NCBI RefSeq assembly: GCF_025947345.1
Contig: NZ_CP110011.1
Span: forward strand, 2,914,001-2,978,000
Reading direction: 5' to 3'
DNA from: Flavobacterium sp. N502536
GTDB lineage: Bacteria; Bacteroidota; Bacteroidia; Flavobacteriales; Flavobacteriaceae
DNA length: 64,000 bases
Position 1 is the first letter of the stretch. Each line of letters begins with the position of its first letter. Positions 19,488 through 28,196 of the stretch are shown one piece after another. Both the position numbers and the translations under genes were made by a program. A model generated the notes under the pieces. The model was not told the origin of the DNA, did no database searches, and saw nothing but the letters and a program-made list of their open reading frames with translations.

Positions 19488-19519
19488 AAAAAAAAAGCTG
19501 TCTTGTTTTAAGACAGCCT
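19488..19519 (-). terminator. Terminator of the amylase gene
   Basis: On the - strand GGCTGTCTT and AAGACAGC form the stem around a short loop, followed by nine T. It lies 23 bp after the amylase stop. Confidence 0.93.
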
Positions 19520-19541
19520 TAATAGTTATTTTTAGTTTAGG

Positions 19542-20984
19542 CTATTGATTAACCGACCAAACAGAATATCCTTTTGGAGGACATTGTATTTTTACCCATT
19601 TGTCGGCCTGAGTAGTAGGATACCAGCTTGAATTTCCGGTGAAATCTTTAATTTGAGTACTGGCCCAGTTGGTTTGAATCCATCTTTCCTGCCAGGTATC
19701 AGAATTGTTGATGTAAACAACCAATCCGGGATTTCCGTTGTAACCGTTTCTTCTTGCTACATATTCATCATTGTCAGAATAGAGAATAGAAGTTGTTCCC
19801 GTTGCTTTATTGTTGTGAATCCAGATCAGATTGTTTAGTTTGCTTTTGTCTAACCATTCCTCATAATCGCGGTAAAAAATAGTCGGATATCCTTCATGAG
19901 TCAGGATGTAGGAATACGCTAATAATTTGCTCCAGATTTCATCGGTATCATGATTGGTTACAAAGGTCACGGCTTTGTAAGGGTTTCTTTTCCACATCAT
20001 ATCATCATTCAGTAATGCCAGATTGTTTCCGTCAAAAGCATCATTCATTTTGTAATAACAGGCAAAGTCAAAAACAGAACTGTTTGCGCTGTTAGCCCAG
20101 TCATTTAACACGTTTACATTCGAATCCCATAATTCTCCAACCGAGAATCCGCCCACATTCGCATTCCATGAATTTACGACCCAGGCACCGAAACCTTTTA
20201 CATAATCGAATCTCCAGCCGTCAAACTTCATCGTGTTTTTGTAATATTTACCCACACCGTCAGCTCTCAGCCAAAGCCAGTCCTGTACATGCGGGTTGGC
20301 GTGGCATAAATCAGGAAAACCTCCAAAAGCACCCTCGTCATTATTACCATAACTGTTTTTGTAGAAGTCGTTATAATTACGGGTAAACTTTCCGGAAGCC
20401 ACTCCGCTAAAATTAGTCCATGTATTCGTTCCCGTAAAAGGATTGGCTTCGGATTGCCCGCCACTATTATGATTGATCACAATATCGGCGTATACCTTTA
20501 CATTTTCTGTGTGTGCAGCGGTAATTAAGTTCACCAATTCGGTTTTAGAACCAAATCGGGTTTCTACAGAACCATTTTGGTTGTAATCTCCAAAATCAAA
20601 ATAATCTGTAGGGTCGTATCCCATCGAGAAAGCGCCGTTTTGTGCCTTAGAAGCAGGTGGCAGCCATATAGACCCGATTCCTGCATTAGACCAGGCGGTT
20701 ACTTTGCCGCTTACCGTATTCCACCAGGTTCCACCAGACGGAACATCCCAGTAAAAAGCCTGCATCATAACTCCGCCACCCGGATTGTCTACATACTTTC
20801 CGGTTAAAGACGAATTGGAAGTGCCCGTACTAAAAGGTCTTCCGTCATGATGGGTAACGTTAATAATTTCAAATTGCTCGCTTTGAGCTTTTGATTCTGT
20901 TTCAATGGTTTCATTTTGTGAACAGGAACCTAAAAATGCAGTCATCGCTGCAAGCAGGTAAAGTTGTAGAATTGGTTTTTTCAT
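19542..20984 (-). CDS. Alpha-amylase, GH13 family, lipoprotein
   Basis: The 480-residue protein begins with a lipoprotein signal (lipobox LGSC, Cys21), so it should be anchored in the outer or inner membrane. The GH13 motifs are all present: region I DIVINHN (about 167), region II GWRFDYVKG with nucleophile Asp260, region III VGELWD with acid/base Glu284, and region IV FVTNHDT with Asp346. The product is predicted to cleave internal alpha-1,4 bonds in starch-like glucans. It is not beside SusC/SusD genes, so it is an orphan rather than part of a polysaccharide utilisation locus. The sequence resembles the secreted liquefying-type bacterial amylases with a short C-terminal beta domain. Confidence 0.93.
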   Translation of the reverse strand: MKKPILQLYLLAAMTAFLGSCSQNETIETESKAQSEQFEIINVTHHDGRPFSTGTSNSSLTGKYVDNPGGGVMMQAFYWDVPSGGTWWNTVSGKVTAWSNAGIGSIWLPPASKAQNGAFSMGYDPTDYFDFGDYNQNGSVETRFGSKTELVNLITAAHTENVKVYADIVINHNSGGQSEANPFTGTNTWTNFSGVASGKFTRNYNDFYKNSYGNNDEGAFGGFPDLCHANPHVQDWLWLRADGVGKYYKNTMKFDGWRFDYVKGFGAWVVNSWNANVGGFSVGELWDSNVNVLNDWANSANSSVFDFACYYKMNDAFDGNNLALLNDDMMWKRNPYKAVTFVTNHDTDEIWSKLLAYSYILTHEGYPTIFYRDYEEWLDKSKLNNLIWIHNNKATGTTSILYSDNDEYVARRNGYNGNPGLVVYINNSDTWQERWIQTNWASTQIKDFTGNSSWYPTTQADKWVKIQCPPKGYSVWSVNQ

Positions 20985-21515
20985 AATTGGTTGAGATAGG
21001 TTAATAAAGTTTGTAATTGTAATCTATCGGGGTGAAAAGAAGCGTTATTCGTAATTTATACCCTTTTAAATTAGTAATTACGTATCTAAAGTATGTGTTT
21101 TTTGATTTCATTTGAATTTGCAGGAAAATAGTTATCCCACGAAAACGTTGTAGTATGGATAACTTTTTTTATTACAGCCGTATTTAATACTTTAGAATTT
21201 AATAAGGACGATTTCTAAAGCGCATTGTTTCAGGGTTTAATCGTAAGTTGTAGCCGTTTGTCGCCACTATTTAACTGCGCTAAGAAGTCCGTTTCAGTTG
21301 AAATTGAAGATCAGCCCTATAATTTTTTGTTAATAGTATTGCTGATAGTTGTATTATGTAATTGAATTGTTATTTTTGTTCGTTATAAGTCAAAATGAAC
21401 TAGATCTTAATTGTTTAATGTTTCCGGAAGTATATCCTTGAAGTATTTCAAAGTAAGTTCGGTTTAAGACGAAATTCTAAAGCAAGACCTTTACATTCAA
21501 ATTAAATTTTAAATA
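20985..21515. other. Divergent intergenic region
   Basis: The 531-bp gap separates amylase (-) from the SurA-like gene (+). No coding frame of interest is visible. A good two-box promoter for the + strand gene lies at 21349-21378. I could not identify the amylase promoter, a MalI/LacI-like operator or a maltose-regulator site. Confidence 0.6.
21349..21378 (+). promoter_or_regulatory. Promoter of the SurA-like gene
   Basis: TTG at 21349-21351 and TATTTTTG at 21371-21378 are 19 bp apart, matching the Bacteroidetes -33/-7 pattern. The implied leader is about 130 nt. Confidence 0.6.
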
Positions 21516-22949
21516 ATGTTATTAAAAAAATTATCGCTAAAAACAATTGATTTCAAATTCGTGTTGACAATGTGTTTTTTATTTTTTTTCAACTCAATTA
21601 TTTCGGCTCAGGAAGTTATTAAGGATACAGTAGTTAGCAAACCGGCTCTTACCGTACCATCCGGGCAAAAGCTGAAAATTGACGGTATTATTGCTACAGT
21701 TGGAGATTATATTGTTTTAGATTCAGATATTGATAAAGGATTTTTAGAAATTTCAGCACAGGGAGGATCTACAAAAGACATTACAAGATGTCAAATGCTG
21801 GGGAAACTTTTAGAAGATAAACTGTATGCGCATCAGGCGATTCAGGATAGTATCGTAGTAAGTGATGCCGAAGTAAGAAGCATGATGGACGAGCGATTGA
21901 ATTATATGGTACAACAGGTGGGTGACATCAATAAAGTTGTAGCGTATTACAAAAAGAACTCAGTAGAAGAATTTAAAACCTATTTTGCAGATATCTTAAA
22001 AGAGCAAAAATTAGCGTCAGAAATGACTAAGAAAATTGTGGACGCCGTTGAAATTACACCGGAAGAAGTTCGTAATTTCTTTAAAAAGATACCAAAAGAC
22101 GAATTACCAACTTTTGGAGCAGAGATGGAAGTAGCACAAATCGTGGTAGAGCCTAAAGTTTCGGCAGAAGATGAGCAAAAGGTAAAAGACAGATTAAATG
22201 CTATTCGAAAAGATGTGCTTGAAGGATCGAGTTTCGCAACAAAAGCAGTACTGTATTCACAGGATCCGGGATCATCACCAACGGGAGGTTTTTATAAAAT
22301 GACCCGAAAAACACCTTTCGTAAAAGAGTTTAAAGATGTTGCTTTTAGTTTGGCAGCCGGAGAGATTTCAGAACCTTTTAAAACTACTTTTGGATACCAT
22401 ATTATAATGGTTGAAAAAATTAAAGGTCAGGAAGTGGAACTGCGCCATATTTTAATTGCTCCAACGGTTTCAGAAGCAGCGCTGAAAGAGGCGAAAGAAA
22501 GAATTGCAAACATCAGAAACAAGATTGTTAATAAGGAGATTACTTTTGCAGATGCTGCAAGAACAGAATCAGACGAGAAAGAAACAAGAGCAAACGGAGG
22601 AACGCTGGTAAATCCAAATACTCAGGATACCCGTTTTGAATTGACTAAAATGGATCCGACTTTATACAGCCAGGTTTCTAACTTGAAAGACGACGAAATT
22701 TCACAACCGCTTTTAAATACAGACGATAAAGGTAAAAAAACATACAAATTAATTACCGTTACCAATAGAATTGAGCAGCACGTTGCAGATTATGCTAAGG
22801 ATTATACTAAAATTAAAGAATTGGCATTGAAAGAAAAGCAGATCACGACCATTTCAAAATGGTTTGATAACAAAATAAAAGATACTTATATCAAAATTAT
22901 TGGAGAGTACAGAGATTGTAATTTTGTATACAATTGGCTTAAAAAATAA
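21516..22949 (+). CDS. SurA-like periplasmic peptidyl-prolyl isomerase
   Basis: The 477-residue protein starts with a signal peptide whose hydrophobic core reads FVLTMCFLFFFNSIISAQE, cleaved after the Ala. A SurA N-terminal chaperone domain follows (IIATVGDYIVLDSDID), then two parvulin (PPIC) modules. The first contains VLYSQDPGSSPTGGFYKMTR and ends TTFGYHIIMVEKI; the second starts VELRHILIAP. In E. coli SurA escorts outer-membrane beta-barrel proteins, and the same role is likely here. The gene has a two-box promoter and is followed by a terminator that partly separates it from moxR. Confidence 0.9.
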   Translation: MLLKKLSLKTIDFKFVLTMCFLFFFNSIISAQEVIKDTVVSKPALTVPSGQKLKIDGIIATVGDYIVLDSDIDKGFLEISAQGGSTKDITRCQMLGKLLEDKLYAHQAIQDSIVVSDAEVRSMMDERLNYMVQQVGDINKVVAYYKKNSVEEFKTYFADILKEQKLASEMTKKIVDAVEITPEEVRNFFKKIPKDELPTFGAEMEVAQIVVEPKVSAEDEQKVKDRLNAIRKDVLEGSSFATKAVLYSQDPGSSPTGGFYKMTRKTPFVKEFKDVAFSLAAGEISEPFKTTFGYHIIMVEKIKGQEVELRHILIAPTVSEAALKEAKERIANIRNKIVNKEITFADAARTESDEKETRANGGTLVNPNTQDTRFELTKMDPTLYSQVSNLKDDEISQPLLNTDDKGKKTYKLITVTNRIEQHVADYAKDYTKIKELALKEKQITTISKWFDNKIKDTYIKIIGEYRDCNFVYNWLKK

Positions 22950-22965
22950 TTTTTATTAAATAAAG

Positions 22966-23007
22966 AAAAAGAGTTAGTTTTATGAATTCATAATACTAAC
23001 TCTTTTT
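22966..23007 (+). terminator. Terminator after the SurA-like gene
   Basis: AAAAAGAGTTAGT at 22966-22978 pairs perfectly with ACTAACTCTTTTT at 22995-23007. The loop also contains the palindrome GAATTC. Confidence 0.88.
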
Positions 23008-23027
23008 AAATTTAAAAACATATCTAA

Positions 23028-23981
23028 ATGTCTGACGTAACAGCAATTCATAATTTAGTTCAGAAACGAAACGAATTAAAAAACGAAATAGCAAAAATTA
23101 TTGTAGGCCAGGATGCCGTTGTAGACCAAATTTTACTGTGTATATTTTCAGGTGGTCATGCTCTTTTGATTGGTGTTCCGGGTCTGGCGAAAACATTAAT
23201 GATTAATACTTTGTCTCAGGCTTTAGGTTTAGATTTTAAAAGAATTCAGTTTACGCCGGATTTAATGCCTTCGGATATTTTGGGAAGTGAAATTCTGGAT
23301 GAAAACAGACAATTTAAGTTCATCAAAGGTCCTATTTTCTCCAACATCATTTTGGCAGATGAGATCAACAGAACTCCGCCTAAAACACAGGCCGCTTTAT
23401 TGGAAGCCATGCAGGAACGTTCTGTTACCATTGCGGGTCAAAACTATAAGTTAGATTTACCTTATTTTGTATTAGCGACTCAAAATCCAATTGAACAGGA
23501 AGGAACCTATCCGTTGCCGGAAGCGCAGTTAGACCGTTTTATGTTTGCGATTAAGCTGGAATACCCAACTTTTGAAGAAGAAGTTCAGGTAGTGAAACGT
23601 ACGACATCTGATGCTAAAACAACCATTAATCCATTGTTTAGTGCACAGGAAATTATCGATTTTCAGCATTTGATTCGCAGAATCCCTGTAGCCGATAATG
23701 TTATTGAATATGCAGTAACTTTAGTAAGCAAAACACGTCCGGATAATGCTTTGTCAAATGATTTCGTTAAAAATTATTTGGACTGGGGAGCAGGACCAAG
23801 AGCTTCTCAAAACTTGATTTTGGCTGCAAAAGCCCATGCTGCTTTCAATGGGAAATTTTCCCCGGATATTGAAGATGTAAAAGCAGTGGCAACCGGAATT
23901 TTAAGACACAGAATTATTAAAAACTATAAAGCAGATGCCGAAGGAATAACAGAGGAAAAGATTATTCAGAAGCTGTTGTAA
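23028..23981 (+). CDS. MoxR family AAA+ ATPase
   Basis: The 317-residue protein is a typical MoxR ATPase with Walker A GVPGLAKT (residues 49-56), Walker B ILADE (Asp111-Glu112), sensor-1 ATQNP and the C-terminal lid (DWGAGPRASQNLILAAKAHA). MoxR proteins act as chaperones for maturation of enzyme or envelope complexes, commonly with von Willebrand A-domain and DUF58 partners. Those partners are absent here: the next gene is on the opposite strand. It may instead belong functionally with the SurA-like gene upstream, but a terminator lies between them. Confidence 0.93.
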   Translation: MSDVTAIHNLVQKRNELKNEIAKIIVGQDAVVDQILLCIFSGGHALLIGVPGLAKTLMINTLSQALGLDFKRIQFTPDLMPSDILGSEILDENRQFKFIKGPIFSNIILADEINRTPPKTQAALLEAMQERSVTIAGQNYKLDLPYFVLATQNPIEQEGTYPLPEAQLDRFMFAIKLEYPTFEEEVQVVKRTTSDAKTTINPLFSAQEIIDFQHLIRRIPVADNVIEYAVTLVSKTRPDNALSNDFVKNYLDWGAGPRASQNLILAAKAHAAFNGKFSPDIEDVKAVATGILRHRIIKNYKADAEGITEEKIIQKLL

Positions 23982-23990
23982 ACCATATAG

Positions 23991-24021
23991 AGCCTGATAC
24001 AATTTGTATCAGGCTTTTTTT
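23991..24021. terminator. Bidirectional terminator between moxR and xrtN
   Basis: AGCCTGATACAA at 23991-24002 and TTGTATCAGGCT at 24004-24015 form a perfect 12-bp stem followed by seven T. It lies between convergent genes and its T-tract overlaps the stop codon of the exosortase gene. Confidence 0.92.
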
Positions 24022-25267
24022 ATATCAATTTTGTACGGCTGGTTTCGTTTATCAAGCGAACAGGTTTATTGTACAAAAGCTTTATGAAAAGCACCTCGAC
24101 AAGCGAGGTGTATTTTTTGCCATCGCATTCGTACCACCAATACGAGTAATACTGTGCCTGGTTTTTCTCCATTCGGACAAAACAGATTTCTTCGTTGTTT
24201 TTTTGAATCACTTTAGATTCGATTACTTTATAGCCATTTCCGGTCCAGCAAATCAAAGGATTGTGAGAAGGTGTTTTAATGTAAATAAGCTTTTCTGGAG
24301 TTGCAATTTTAAAAACTTCATTGGTAACCCATATTCCTTTCGTGGTAGTGTAGGTTGTATCCAGATTTTCAAGCAAGTTATGTTTTAGTTCTTTTTTGAT
24401 TTCAAAACTAGTTACCAATAGTATTAAAAAAGCGATGGCAATTGGAAACAAGGCAAATTTGCCAGAAGCCGGACGACTGGCGATTTCTTCCTGATTGGGT
24501 TTAAAAAAGCGTATTAAAAACAGCAGGGGTATGATTTGATAAAAAACAAAACAGAGCAAGCCAATGCTATGATGCAAGGCATTTTCTTCGGTACAATCGA
24601 CTAAAATTAAAACGATGATTCTGAAGTAATTCGAAATGATATTGAGTAAAATCATCACAAAACAGAAGAGGAAGATTTGTTTTACGTTGTAATATTTATG
24701 CTGCTTGCGTTCTTCCAAAGTCAATAAAAAAGCGCCAACAAGCAAACCGGTTTTAAACATCGAAAGTCCCATGCAGGCAGTGTCGATGGTAATTTTTGCA
24801 TTATTGATGTAGAAATTAACACCTTCGATTTTGGTAATAGGAATGAAATTTTTTAACGTTAAATAGACCCCGTAACAAAGCGTCTGTTTAATTTCGACGG
24901 TCAAATAATCAAAAAAGGTAGTAAACAGTGAGGAGAATAACAGAATGCAGATAAAAGCAATAAACGAAAATTTTCTCGTAAGACTGTAAAATAGAAAACA
25001 GGCTGATAGCGCCAATGCTAAAAAATGCAGCGATTTGGTGTGCAGCCGATAGCTTATGAATTCTAGTAAAAGAATCAATCTCAAAAGGGGGTAGTTCATA
25101 TTAAATGAAGTTTTTCTACCCCCGATAATGAATAAGACTATTGAAAATGAAATTCCAAAAAGATTGCGATCCAAACCAGAGCGGACAATATCAAAGTTGA
25201 TACCCAATAATAGCAGCAGCGTCAGGATCGCAATGGCATTTTGGTATTGAAATAAAAATGATTTCAT
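24020..25267 (-). CDS. xrtN: Exosortase N (XrtN)-type transpeptidase/protease
   Basis: The start at 25267 is chosen because its ATG overlaps the TAA of the upstream gene (TAATG), a classic coupled start; a longer frame to 25339 would run 73 bp into that gene. The 415-residue protein is highly hydrophobic with about eight membrane helices. The exosortase catalytic triad is visible: Cys165 in TACMGLSM, Arg216 in SNYFRIIVL and His233 in ALHHSIG. A soluble C-terminal tail (about residues 290-415, with ICWTGNGYKVIESKV) resembles the EpsI-like extension of exosortases. The family cleaves and probably transfers proteins bearing PEP-CTERM-like tails. The neighbouring gene product has just such a tail, so they form a dedicated pair. 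Confidence 0.87.
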   Translation of the reverse strand: MKSFLFQYQNAIAILTLLLLLGINFDIVRSGLDRNLFGISFSIVLFIIGGRKTSFNMNYPLLRLILLLEFISYRLHTKSLHFLALALSACFLFYSLTRKFSFIAFICILLFSSLFTTFFDYLTVEIKQTLCYGVYLTLKNFIPITKIEGVNFYINNAKITIDTACMGLSMFKTGLLVGAFLLTLEERKQHKYYNVKQIFLFCFVMILLNIISNYFRIIVLILVDCTEENALHHSIGLLCFVFYQIIPLLFLIRFFKPNQEEIASRPASGKFALFPIAIAFLILLVTSFEIKKELKHNLLENLDTTYTTTKGIWVTNEVFKIATPEKLIYIKTPSHNPLICWTGNGYKVIESKVIQKNNEEICFVRMEKNQAQYYSYWWYECDGKKYTSLVEVLFIKLLYNKPVRLINETSRTKLI

Positions 25268-27759
25268 TAAATCGTTTGCTTTTTGTGTTTTCTGTAATAA
25301 AAGAAAAGGATTGTCGATCCCAGAATAATCATTAGCCATTCATGAGGTTCAGGAACAGCGCCGTCATTATTCACAGAAGCATTTCCAAGAGTATCAACGT
25401 TTTTCTCAATGCCGTTATTTTTGTAATCTTCATCAGTTTCAAGAACAATTAGGGAAGATATCGGGGTAACAATATTGGCATCTTTGGCTAAATCGACATA
25501 TTGATTTTGCACTAAAGTATCGTTTTGAATTTTCACCTGTTCTTCAAGTACTTTTCCAAAAGCGTACATTCTGTAGATGTGATCCGGCCCACTTTTTTTA
25601 GGAATATTGGTTTGAGGGTTTTCTGTAATCACAATATTGGCAGCTTCGATATTCACCGCATTCGGTGCTGTTTTAAACAATACAAATTGTTTTTTATCAA
25701 TCAGTTCTAAGCTGTTTCTTAAACTGGTCTGGAAGTAATCGACATATTTTTGTTCTTTTACCGTTTGCCAAAACGGATTAATATCGGATGAAATATTAAT
25801 TACTTTTAAATTTTTCGGCTTTGTTTCGGTTTTGATCCTTTTTAAATAATTGCAATCTTCAAGCTCCTCAAAATTGGCAGAGAACGTACCGCATTTGGTA
25901 ACGATTAAACTGTTTTTGGCCATTTTATAAAGAGGTAGCAAAGAATAATGAAGATCTTCAAACTCTAAGGCAAGGGCTCTAAAATTGTCTTTGTTGATTT
26001 CTTTCTTTTCGTCATTTATAAAAACAAATAAGTTGGTTTTGTTTAAATTCACATACGATTCTATTTGTTTGGTTGTCCAGCTGCTGTTTAAGTCCAGTAT
26101 AATTTCTGAAGGAGTAAAGGGAACTGTCGTTTTTTGAATGTTCTTTACTTCGTAAACTTTGTTTTTCCATGCGAATGAGTTTGAGGCTTTGGTGAGCGGC
26201 ATATAGGCTTCCCAATGGTCTAATCCTTTTGATTGATTGATGTAATGGCCTTTGTTTCGTTCAAAATCTTTGCTGGTTTCAATTTTTGTACTTCCAACGC
26301 TTTGAATTCGTGATATCGTTTCGGCATTCGAAATGTTTGGTCCTTTAATAGAAAGACTCTGGTATTTCATTTGGTTGTCTTCCACTTTTAAAGGAGTTGT
26401 AAAACCACATTTAAAAGTTCGCGGAGTCCTGGCATTGATAGGAAAAACTCTAACCACGACTTTATTTCCCTCTTTCCATTGCATTAAAGACGGATCACGG
26501 CTTTCTACACCTACAATTTGATTATAGGCCGCCTTCGCTTTCTCTTTCGTAGTCAAAACCCCTTTTCTTTCAACTCCGTTTACCCATAGTGACAATGAGG
26601 TTGCAACAGAACCTTCCGGCAATTGAAAAGAATAAATAGCTTCCTGATCCCTCCAGGTATCTTCAGGGCAGGCACTCTTCATGGTAACTTCAGTATAGGC
26701 CAGATGCGCGTCAGGGTACAGTTTTACATCTTCCTTAATGGTTTTGGTAAATAAACTTTTGCCACTCCACAGTTGTTCTTCAGTTTCTAATCGTTTGTCA
26801 AAGTTTGATTTCAGAATATTGATTTTGTCATCATTGTGGATATTCAGGTCTTTACAGAACAGATACGCAACAGATATAAACGGATTGTGTATTTTTTCCT
26901 CATTGAACTGTTTAGTGCTGAAGGAACCAAAACGGTTAAAAGAAAAGAGGTCATGAAGCGGAATGTAGACGATGTCTTTTTTTAATAATATCTCATTGAA
27001 AAAGTTAGGTTTTAAATTCTGAGATATCGAAATATAACGTGGTAAGTTCTCATTCTGATCAAAGGAATTGATTGCAGCCGATTGTACTATTTTATTGCTT
27101 TCAATACGCAATCCAATTGCGAAAAAAGTTAAGCTCAGGAGTACAACTAAGAAACCGGCACCAAAAGCAAGGGTGTAATTCTTGTTTCGATTAAGATAGC
27201 GAGCCATTGTTATCAGATGGATGACAAGCACCAATGCAGGAACCAATCCGTAAAATCCTAACCCTAAGATTATAATGGCCATGAAAGAAAATGGCATGAT
27301 CGGAATCAGGTAGATTGCAAAATACAAGATGATCCCAAAAGATAAACCATTTATGAAAAAGGAGACAGATCTGCTTCGGTTTTCGTCTGATTTGCTGTAG
27401 ATGAAAAAATTGGACAGACAAAAAAACAGCGTGGCCAAGTAAACCCATATTTGAAGATCATGGAAAATAGGAACAAGGATATTTAAAGAGAAACATCCAA
27501 TAAACCAGTTCAGAATTAAAAAAGGAGTCAGATGGATATAAGTTTCTTTGTTTTTTAAGATCATAAACGAAAGAACAATTCCATATACAAATTCAGCTAT
27601 AAGGCTGGGTATAGCAATTGTTTCAAAATCATGAAATCGAAATTCTTTAGAGATAAGAGCAGCAATCAGGAAAAGGCTGCTGAAAAAGGTTGCGATTAAA
27701 CCAATGATCACTCCGGTTTTTTGAGTGTAAAGTTCGAAAGCGGCTAGTTTGTTTTTCAT
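25267..27759 (-). CDS. XrtN-system VIT domain protein with PEP-CTERM tail
   Basis: The 830-residue protein has a membrane N-terminus (about residues 15-215, several helices), then a large periplasmic part containing a VIT (vault/inter-alpha-trypsin) domain around residues 340-460, including CPEDTWRDQEAIYSFQLPEG and AKAAYNQIVGVESRDPSLMQ. The C-terminus is the recognition signal: PEP at 803-805, a hydrophobic helix (WLMIILGSTILFFYY) and the basic cluster RKHKK. This is the exosortase-type sorting motif. The following gene encodes the exosortase itself and overlaps by one base, so the two proteins are made together. The usual vWA domain after the VIT region is not obvious; a weakly similar alpha/beta segment occupies residues 540-650. 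Confidence 0.85.
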   Translation of the reverse strand: MKNKLAAFELYTQKTGVIIGLIATFFSSLFLIAALISKEFRFHDFETIAIPSLIAEFVYGIVLSFMILKNKETYIHLTPFLILNWFIGCFSLNILVPIFHDLQIWVYLATLFFCLSNFFIYSKSDENRSRSVSFFINGLSFGIILYFAIYLIPIMPFSFMAIIILGLGFYGLVPALVLVIHLITMARYLNRNKNYTLAFGAGFLVVLLSLTFFAIGLRIESNKIVQSAAINSFDQNENLPRYISISQNLKPNFFNEILLKKDIVYIPLHDLFSFNRFGSFSTKQFNEEKIHNPFISVAYLFCKDLNIHNDDKINILKSNFDKRLETEEQLWSGKSLFTKTIKEDVKLYPDAHLAYTEVTMKSACPEDTWRDQEAIYSFQLPEGSVATSLSLWVNGVERKGVLTTKEKAKAAYNQIVGVESRDPSLMQWKEGNKVVVRVFPINARTPRTFKCGFTTPLKVEDNQMKYQSLSIKGPNISNAETISRIQSVGSTKIETSKDFERNKGHYINQSKGLDHWEAYMPLTKASNSFAWKNKVYEVKNIQKTTVPFTPSEIILDLNSSWTTKQIESYVNLNKTNLFVFINDEKKEINKDNFRALALEFEDLHYSLLPLYKMAKNSLIVTKCGTFSANFEELEDCNYLKRIKTETKPKNLKVINISSDINPFWQTVKEQKYVDYFQTSLRNSLELIDKKQFVLFKTAPNAVNIEAANIVITENPQTNIPKKSGPDHIYRMYAFGKVLEEQVKIQNDTLVQNQYVDLAKDANIVTPISSLIVLETDEDYKNNGIEKNVDTLGNASVNNDGAVPEPHEWLMIILGSTILFFYYRKHKKQTI

Positions 27760-27790
27760 AGTTGTATTTATTTAAAAGTACTTTGAATTG

Positions 27791-27798
27791 CAAAGTTA
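27791..27798 (-). promoter_or_regulatory. Promoter -7 element of the VIT/xrtN operon
   Basis: On the - strand TAACTTTG matches TAnnTTTG, 32 bp before the ATG. No clear -33 box is seen. Confidence 0.5.
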
Positions 27799-28156
27799 TT
27801 AAAGAATTTGAATTACAGCTTTTTTATTTTAAATTTTTTTTGAATCATGGAAAAAGAGTAACGCTGACAAATGATGTTTTAAAATGAAAAAAAGGGGAGG
27901 GAAAAAAGCGCTACTATAACGTTGTAATTGCTTATTTAGAAAGGTTCTTCGTTAAAGCGGAAGTAAAATCTCACTTCGTTTATAACAACGAATTTCGACT
28001 TTGCTAAAGAAAGGATTTTAAAATAGTAATAATTCAGTTTTTTAATAAAAAATTGGAATTTTGGCAAAAATAAGCAACGAAAATTGTTTTTTAGCAATAA
28101 TAATTTTTGAAAAGGCGACTTCTGTTATATTTTTTTTAATTCTCGGCTTTAATAGC

Positions 28157-28164
28157 TAAATTTG
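28157..28164 (+). promoter_or_regulatory. Promoter -7 element of acnB
   Basis: TAAATTTG matches TAnnTTTG, 33 bp before the acnB start. The -33 region is only a T-run. Confidence 0.6.
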
Positions 28165-28196
28165 CAAACAAAAAATAAAAAGACTTCTATAATATT

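Larger units (their letters stand above)
27760..28196. other. Divergent intergenic region with two -7 boxes
   Basis: The 437-bp gap between the VIT-domain gene (-) and acnB (+) has one promoter core for each direction. The rest is AT-rich with no coding frame or stable hairpin that I can support. Confidence 0.6.

Noticed and set aside
25268..25339. Longer start for the exosortase
   Set aside because: It runs 73 bp into the upstream gene, and the extra 24 residues precede the membrane start. The TAATG junction at 25267 is a much better start.
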